64,000 nucleotides of DNA from Amoebophrya sp. A120 (lineage: Eukaryota; Sar; Dinophyceae; Syndiniales; Amoebophryaceae): NCBI GenBank assembly GCA_905178155.1, contig CAJINV010000001.1, positions 9,631,865 to 9,695,864 on the forward strand, read 5' to 3'. The notes under the pieces are model-generated. The model worked only from the letters and a program-made list of their open reading frames with translations. It had not been told where the DNA came from and made no database searches. Shown piece after piece: positions 56,501 through 64,000 of this stretch; within the stretch, counting starts at the first letter, position 1, and each line of letters begins with the position of its first letter. Position numbers and translations under genes: made by a program.

Positions 56501-59500
56501 ACGTACCTTGCTCAAAGCCGCGTCGAGGCGACGTTGGTGCAGTGCGTATACTCGATTGATCTCCTTGTTCGCGGTATCAACTTCGACTCGGTCCACGGTG
56601 GAGAAATTGCAGCACAATTTGATCAGACGCTCACGACTCCGGGTGTCCGTCTTTGCGACGACCAGATTGCCGAAGTCGAGACCTTCGCTGCATATCTTTT
56701 GCTTCTTCAGCGCCGGTTTTTGCTCTGCGTCAGGATTCTGAGCTGCTGCACCTTTTTCGTTTGAATTTTCGTCGTCCTCCTGGTCTACCAATCCTACCTC
56801 GACGTAGTTCAGATTGTTCACTTCGTTCATGTACAGTGCCCGCTCCGACGGAGTCTGCGTCAAGGCAATCACGTGCTCCTGCGTCTCGATCCCTTCCAGC
56901 AACGACTCCGCCGAGTTTTGACGGATGAAGGACTGTTTTTGAGATCACATAGATATACAGCTTTTGGACAAAACTAAAAATGTCGACCCTGCATGCTCTC
57001 TCCCTTACTTTCTTACGTCATCTGCGTTGCTTTTTTCGTAGGGGTCCTCTTTATTTCAGTTAAGACGAAATCAATTAAATGGCAAACGGAACAAGTGCGT
57101 TCGCGTGACAAGGTCACGTAAGAAGAACTTTCAATCATCTAAACCGCAAACCAACCTCCACAAACTTCCGGGCTTGGCTCCAATGCACAGCAGAGTAGTC
57201 CCAAAAGTGCGACTCTGCCAAAAGTTCGAATCTGCGCTCGTCCCTTTTATCAGCTTCCGCAGGCTTCAACATTGCCTCGTTTTCTTGATGAAACTCGTCT
57301 ATCTTCACCCTGGCTGAACTCTGGCAAAATCCACACGAAAGCAGCGCACTTGCTTCCCTCTCGCCGTGTTCGCCCGGCACCTGCTGCGCCCCCTCTTCGT
57401 ACTCTGAGATCGTTACGCAGCCTGCAATGGAGCATACTGGACACGGGACTCGAGGATGAGGAACGGAACTTCCAGCGACGCGCAGCTCTTCGATCTTCCA
57501 TCTTCTCGTCTTTGCAGGGCAGCGCGATCTATTCACTGCTAGATCTTCTTCTGTCGTTTTTAAGTTTTTGGCATTCCAGACGCCCGTCGTGAGGACATTC
57601 TGCACGCGATCGCCCAGGTCCTGCGACTCTTCTTGCAGCCCCACCAGGTCGATGCGGAACAATGACGCCATCCCGACAACAGCCTTCACCGTTTCGACGC
57701 GGGGCGTTCCTGTCAAACCCCAGACGTTTTGCGCATTGAATTGCAGCAGGTTATCAATTTTCTCCACATCCATGCCCTCCAGTTCGTGGAATTCGTCATA
57801 GACAATGCGCTTCCAGAAGAAGTCCTCGAGCAGGCGGCAACTTTGGCTGCGTCTATTAGGTCGGTCAAAATGACCTGGAAGTCGCTGCGCCGGTTCCTCG
57901 GACCCGGCTTCGCGGCGCCGGTTCTCCTGCTCTTGTTCGTATGTCTTCGAGTACAAAAGCCTGTACGTGCACATAATCACGTCGTAGTCCTCTACGTACG
58001 CCCTCTGTGGCTTCTTCATGTCCGACACTGTTCGCACCACGAGGACTCTCAGGCGGCGTCCTGCGTCGAACTTACTGATCTCTTGCGACCACTGGCCAAT
58101 CAAATGGCTCGGGACGAGTATGACGGTGGCGTTGGAGCGGATCAGTTTGCGGCCGTCCTCTGTGACGATGTAACGCAAGCCGCCGTCGTCGCTCGCTGCT
58201 CCCACGCTGGTGGTGCTCTCTGACGCAGTGGACACGTTCTGATCTGCTGCCCTCGCACTGTGCCGAACGGACTCCATGTCTTTCGAATCGATGCGGAGAA
58301 GAGAACCAGGGCCACGCGGGGGCGCGACATTGTTTTCGCTGATGCTAGAGGAAATCAAACCGATACAGGTTGCTGTCTTGCCGTATCCCACCTTGTCCGC
58401 GAGAATCCCTCCGCCGATTGGTGTGCCGATCTTGATCGTCACCTGCAGAAAGCAATCAAGAACGTCCGTAAATCGGAAGACGCGGACGATTTCGGTAGTG
58501 TGTGTACTTGCCTGCCGCTCACGTTCCTGCATCCAGCGCAAGGACCGAAGTTGCTCAGGCCGAAGTGGAAACGTCTTGCTCCAGCCTGGAGGCATGGTTG
58601 CCGGAAGATCGTGATCGTTGTTCGGGAGTTCAAATTCTGCTTGCACGTCCATAGTGCCGATGCGCGTCAACTGCGGCAGCTCTTCGATTCTTCGAACTTG
58701 CAAATTGTACGAGACTTCTCGGTTTGGGTACAGGAAACGGACGCGCTTCACGCTCTCCTGTACGACGCGGCTCACATGGAGCTTCATCACGTCACCGCTG
58801 TTTGTTCTGAAAAAATCATAAAACCAGCTGTGCCGCGGAATGGCGAGCTCTGCACCGGGATGGTCTTCGACCTCTCTGTAGAAGCGATTCAGGTGGTACC
58901 GCCACAACTGCTCATCGGCTTTGTCGTTTTTCCTTTGGACGTGTCCGAACCACGGGCGGCTACGATCTTGAAACCAACGGGGCTCCTTGTGGTCCGCGTT
59001 CTCTTCACTAAGAACCTCAAAGGAAAGGAAGTCGCCCTGTTTTTCCTTCCAATCGTCACCGAGCGCCATTTTGTAGGGTTGATGACAGATGTAGCGCACG
59101 TCAAACCCCACCAGGTGCGGGCACAGCATATGCGACATGGTGTTGGCATCGCAAGCAAAATGACGGCCGAATTCGATGGCTCCCTTGCGGCCGTACTTCC
59201 ACAACTCTTTCCACCCGTAGTGGACGTGTTTCGGCGGGCCACCGAGGAAACGCGTCTGTGCCATGTCGTCGCGGAATCCCTCAGTAATGGTCTCCCCCTG
59301 AAAAACCCCTGCTGGTCGGTTCCACTTGAAGGAAATTCCGTAATCGCTGTTAGCTGTTCCTTCTTCACGATCTCCTATTCCCTCAATGCCGGCATGCTCG
59401 GCCGCGGCGAACGCTGCGGGCCTTTTTCCGCGCGCGACCGTGCTGAGAGTGGGTGGGGCCCCGGCCGCTGCGGCTGTGATGCTGCATGCGGGATCCCGCA

Positions 59501-60608
59501 GCAGGTCCGTCAGGTGGACGACATCCGATGCGCTCGCAGCTCCTTCCCGAACCAGGAACGGCACAGAAGCGAATTCTATGTCCCGGGCAGCGCTACTTGC
59601 GGGATCGTCCTCGTCCGACTCCGCGAACAGATATCGGCCCGGGTAGAAAGGCAGTGACTGCGACCGTACCAACATTGCTTTCGAGATGAGTGCGCGATGC
59701 AGCCGAAGGAATTTTCCAAGCTGTTCGTTCGCCTCCTCCGCTCTTGCACCGAAAATCTCCGGGTCCAGGCGCACTTGTTCCGGCATCCGCAGCAGCGGAA
59801 CGTCTGCGCCTACGGGGGGCTTTGGCGTTTCCCGACGTTTGTACCACTGGCCCCCGTCGGTGTTGTAGATGCGCCCCGGCTGTGTGCGTGCCGGATCTAA
59901 CCTGAATGCGTAATTGAAGCCGGTGTCGTCGTCACACTGAAGCATTCCATCAGCAAAGAATATCCATTGTTTGATCTTCATTTTTCGAAATTTTCCTCCG
60001 CCAGTAGAGATGTTCGCCCGCTTCAGTGCCTCGTTGTAGGCACTCTCCTCGCTGGCCTCGCCTTTTTGTTTGTGGCCCTTGAGGTCTGCGCCTCCGGAGG
60101 CGGAGCTTGACGACGATCCCGATGACGAAGAAGAGCCGGTCGTAGTACCTGTCGCAGGAGTGGACTCCGCTGCAACGTTACCTGTACCCACCGACTTCGC
60201 ATCAAATTCTCGCAACAAATGTGGATATAACAAATCACGAATCCTCAATGAGGATTCGTTTTTGATTTTACGAGTCATCGGGTTTGTACTCTGGCCATCG
60301 CGCAGTGTCTTGCTGGCGTCGTTTCTCGGCTCTTGTGCGTTATGTCCTAGTATGGGACTACGGCTGCGCTGTTCAAAGTCGTTGCCTCGCACCCGCTGGC
60401 CCGGCGAGTTCTTGGCTTTCTGCATCAGAAGTGCCGCCACTTCTAGGGGATTATCGGGCTGCGCCAGACTGGCATCATCCAGCACGGCATTCAAAAGCTT
60501 TTCCGCATCGCCGCCATAATATCCAAACAAGAGCTCTGCAACTTCCGCAGAACAGCCTGTAGTCGCAATCACGAGATCCACCATTGTTTCGCTTGATTGA
60601 AGATTCAT
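53579..60608 (-). CDS. UBA-SNF2-RING helicase, RAD5/SHPRH-like (~1,995 aa), 6 exons
   Basis: Exons 60608-57156, 56932-56507, 56244-55127, 54977-54520, 54304-53955 and 53761-53579 sum to 5,988 nt. Introns are GT-AG. Order of domains: N-terminal UBA-like (MVDLVIATTGCSAEVAELLF); SNF2 N-lobe with GGGILADKVGYGKT (motif I), VPSHLIGQWSQEI, VYDEFHELE (motif II) and WGLTGTP (motif III); a C3HC4 RING (CPVCLEVAK, LTPCGHAFCRSC, CPTCRK); then helicase C with KCIVFAQW, SFENNASGANLT and QAIGRARRYGQ. A RING between the helicase lobes defines the RAD5/RAD16/HLTF/SHPRH group, chromatin-bound ATPases that act with ubiquitin in DNA-damage tolerance or transcription. The last exon is a short winged-helix-like segment (SGFTEEQL...FASRGIIKRG). 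A 69-bp stretch, 58511-58443, may be a GC-AG intron. The ATG at 60608 precedes the UBA. Confidence 0.9.
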
Positions 60609-61621
60609 ACAATTACGCCTACAACTTACTAACTCCCAACTTGACGACTCATCTGAGAGATCAAAGTAGCCAGTGCCAGTCGCACGACGAATATTTGTAA
60701 TCCCCACGATCTTGAATCGAGCTCAAATGAAGAATGCCAATGCCTATGACAAGTGCACATATTCTTCATGTGGTCCTGCACTTCTTCTCTAGTTTTCCTT
60801 GCGTTTTTTGTACGCGATTTTTTTTTCTACTACTTTTTACGAAGCTACTTTTTACAATATCCGGTTAAAAACATGGGCATATTCAGCGCAATCAATAGAC
60901 AGCTGCTTTCAGTTTCGCGCAACCACGCCAAATTGAAATTTCACGGAGTTCCTGAAGTTTCTTTCTTCATCGGCGGTTTCAGAAGACAACGGTTTTTCTT
61001 TTTCGACTCCAACATATGAATCAAAAGCCACAGAATAGACATGGAGTTTTCTTCTATTTCTACTTCTAGTAAGTATCTGCATCCGGCAATCCTGGACATC
61101 AAAAGCGGCCACCATACAACATCAAATATTCGTCTAGAACTACAACGCTGTGACTCACAACTACTGACGAACTGCAACCAAACTATTCCTATTCATCGCA
61201 CAACTCAAATTTTCCATTTCTGTGGTCTCTTTGATACTGCATCTTGTATCTTACAAAGGTGAATATACATTTCAGTTTATCTTTCTGTTTTCTATTTCTT
61301 CAGTGCCTCTTCAAGATTGTATAATCTCGATAATTCGCGTCAATTTTCTTCTACAGCTGATTAGACTCGCTTCATATTTTAGCTACAAACATAGAAACAT
61401 GCGTCCGAGCTCCTCGTATCCGCGTTCTGCAGCAGCTCAAACGGTAGATTGATTGGAGGTGCAGGTATTTCCTTTCTTTCATAGGAATCAGGGGATGAGT
61501 TTCGTTTTTATCGTTCTACTTTATTACTTGATTCGATATCGATTTTGAGTGTGAGATGTAGACAAACAATTAAAAGAAAACGACACACATACGCTATTGG
61601 ATAAATTTGGTTTTTACGGTT
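60609..61621. other. 1-kb spacer between the tandem helicase genes
   Basis: AT-rich with only short ORFs. An open frame without ATG continues upstream of 60608 to about 60725. It must hold the promoter of the first helicase gene and the 3' untranslated region of the second. Confidence 0.5.
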
Positions 61622-64000
61622 TCAAACCATAGGAATGTCAACTAATTCACATTTGATACCGTCACCTGCAAATGACAAAGTCCGCTTGATGACACCGCGA
61701 TTCGTGTACCCGGCTAAAACGTCGTCACAGTCTCGCGCGGTAAAACCACGGCTGACAGCTTCCGATTTTATCTCCCTGACCAGAACTGAAGCCCCCAGCG
61801 ACACCTGTTCGTTATGGTTTTATCGGTTGGGTATTTAAAACAAGCTTGAAGCTTGTACTGTTTTGACTATCGCGTCCAGAAAAACAAGAACGTATTCTAT
61901 TTCATTCAAGCAAACCCAAGCAAATGATTGCACCTCAAGCAGTTTCTTCCGAATGATGCCCCAAACGCTGTTCTCCATCGGGTGATCGTTGTCCTCTTCC
62001 GCAGCTGCCTTGGAATCACCATCACGGTGTGCATCATCAGCCTGGTTGGCTTCGTCCGAATGCAACAGATTTGTCTTTCTGGCTGGAGGTCGAGCGCTGC
62101 TGCTGGACGCTCCGTTCGAAGTTGGTAGCTGCCCAGGCAAGCGGCTGCTGTTTTTCAAACTGCTGCTACCGAGACCGCCCCTGGTGGCGGAGGCGGATCC
62201 GAACGCCGGATCGGTGTCAAGTAAATCCAGCTGGTTCGATAAAATAATTCCGCTTCCCGTCGTGCTCTTCTTCGTGTTCGCAAAACTAGAAGAGGAGGAG
62301 CTTGAGCTGCCTCCCCCTGCCCCCAGCTCCTCTCCATTGTTTTCGCTACTGCTTCCGCTACTCGAAGACACAGCACCAGCCACGTCCGCGTCGCGGATCG
62401 GGGCTTTGATGCCTGCGGCTGTCTTCTCTTTTTTCTGGATCCGATCTGCAAGCTCGCGCTTCGCTGCGGCTCGTTTCTCTGTCGCAAGTTGATGCTGGAT
62501 GACAACCTCGGCCTCGACTGTGTCCCGTGTCACGAACCGCCACACGTGAACTGTTTTTTTCTGGCCGTAGCGTCTCGCCCTACCAATAGCTTGTGTCTCG
62601 TAGGCAAGAGACTTTGCGAACGTTGTTGCGACTGTGTGAAGTTTGATTTTGAATTTGCATTCTTCTTCTATGATCTACTTCTACATTGATTTCCGCACTT
62701 CGCTTTGGACTTGCTTCTCGTCGAAAAAAATTACGTGCAAAAAGTCTTGAAATGAGTGTACCCATGGGATGCGCGAAGAGAATGTGATTGGCGCTTGTCA
62801 GATTCGCACCAGAAGCGTTATTTTCGAAGGACATGACGAGAATTCGCGGCACACCACGCGGAATGACCTGCCCGGTTTTGTACGTGACTTGAAAGTCCTT
62901 CAAAATTTGCGCCTTTCTCATTCCCGAGCCCCAAAGTGTCGTGTAGGGAAGCTTGTATCCTTCGAATGCGCTTTCGATCTTTTCCTCAATGAGTTTCCAT
63001 TGAGCAAAGACGATGCATTTTGCACTCGGGTCGTCCTCCAAAATTTTCTGCAACACGAGAATCATCGACTGGATCTTGCTACCGTATTTCTTGTAGGCCA
63101 GCGGCTTGTCCCGCTGGGCGCTGCGCTCTTCGTGTCGCGCTTCGTGCCCGAACTCCGCATTGTACAACTTCAATTTTCCCCAACTCGTTTGCAAGTGTTC
63201 CTCCTGCAGGTTTACCTTCTTCGCTACGAATTTTGGTTTATTTGCCGTGCTTTTGTTGGCCGAACCCTTCTTCCTTTGCTGTTCCCGTTGCTCAATTTCG
63301 GCTTCCATTTTCCGAATCCCCTCCGCTTCGTTTGCGATGTCGCACAAGTCGGTCAGTTTCAGGTTTCGATTATTGCACGTCGGACACTTTCCGTACCTCT
63401 TAATCGAATCTTCCAAGCAGGCTTTGCAGAACGCGTGCCCGCATGGCGTCAAACGGATGTCTGACACGGCGAACTCCCCGCACTCGTAGGCAATTTGGGT
63501 GCCGTTCGGCTTCGCCTCGTCCATACAAACAGGACACTCAAATTTGATAGACTCGTCCTCCGCTGCTAACGCCTCAGGCGGGTTACTGGCTTCGCCCTGG
63601 TGCCCTCCTGCCGTCTGGTGGTCTCCTTGTGCGTCCGCGCTTCTCGTCTTAGACATGCCGTGCCGGGGCACAAAGGCCTTCATTGTGCGGCAGAAGAAGG
63701 AGAACGGCTGGAAAGCCGGTTTCAATTCCACGTTGAGACGGCGCTCAAAGTTCTGCAAGCCATACTCGTACACCTGGCGAACCAGCTGCGGACCGGGTCC
63801 CTTCCCTTCGCCGTGTCCGGGGCGGCCCGGAACGGTTTCTCGAACCTCGTCGTGTCTCTCTACGATCACGGGGTTGTTGTTGGCGTTCACCGGCGGGCCC
63901 TTTTTCTTGCCTTTTCCCTTTGCTCCCGCCTTCCCCTTCTGCTGAGCTCCGCCGTCTCCGTCGCGGGGTACATTATTTTGAGCCGCTTGCAACTGCAGGT
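61622..64000 (-). CDS. RAD5-like SNF2-RING helicase, partial (paralogue; N-terminus outside window)
   Basis: Visible exons: about 63992-62762, 62631-61934 and 61804-61622, in consistent phase. The first visible exon carries a stretch homologous to its neighbour (PGRPGHGEGKGPGPQLVRQVYEYGL), a RING (CPVCMDEAK, LTPCGHAFCKAC, CPTCNN), TSWGKLKLYN and the helicase-C motifs KCIVFAQW and SFENNASGANLT. The next has ETQAIGRARRYGQ and a Ser-rich tail. The last (183 nt, same length as in its neighbour) is the winged-helix-like end (RGFTARDCDDVLAGYTNRGVIKR). The window's last 8 bases read ACCTGCAG on this strand, so 63993 may be a 3' splice site with the SNF2 ATPase exons beyond the edge. It lacks the intron that separates RING and helicase C in the neighbour. 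Confidence 0.88.

Overview
The window is eukaryotic nuclear DNA. It has multi-exon genes with GT-AG introns of about 100-230 bp, very long low-complexity proteins, and many eukaryotic families: PDCD2/TSR4, sideroflexin, RAD5-like SNF2-RING helicase, a peptidase C45-type acyltransferase and an endonuclease/exonuclease/phosphatase. Every gene I can support (nine confident or moderate, two weak) lies on the minus strand, giving a 64-kb unidirectional array as in dinoflagellates. Six coding regions are interrupted by short mobile introns ('introners'). Each has terminal inverted repeats beginning TAT and a 5-bp target-site duplication. Each must be removed exactly as element plus one duplication copy to keep the frame, and no GT-AG choice does this. 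Invasive non-canonical introns of this kind are known from the parasitic dinoflagellates Amoebophrya (Syndiniales), so that or a close relative is my best guess. This rests on gene structure, not a database match.

Layout on + coordinates, all genes minus. 56-18704: one giant gene for a ~5,400-aa disordered Lys/Glu/Ala- and Arg/Asp-rich protein, with a 1.25-kb composite introner (7983-9233). 19002-20487: weak Lys-rich gene. 22055-24860: PDCD2-like ribosome-assembly factor with one introner. 26287-30715: unknown 1,182-aa protein with three introners. 32124-33273: sideroflexin. 33397-33831: small putative mitochondrial protein. 34522-37247: unknown 667-aa protein. 37600-39190: GC-rich degenerate LINE-type reverse-transcriptase relic. 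40056-46114: unknown 1,863-aa single-pass membrane protein with one introner. 46467-48608: C45-like acyltransferase. 49039-52638: membrane-embedded EEP phosphodiesterase. 53579-60608 and 61622-64000+: tandem paralogues of a UBA-SNF2-RING helicase, the second running off the window.

For the spliced genes I joined exons by eye. In each confident case the exon sum is a multiple of three, a useful internal check. Confirmation needs RNA reads. The genes form no obvious pathway. The unifying feature is the introner family: shared termini, shared duplication length, shared subterminal motif and shared lack of GT-AG borders.
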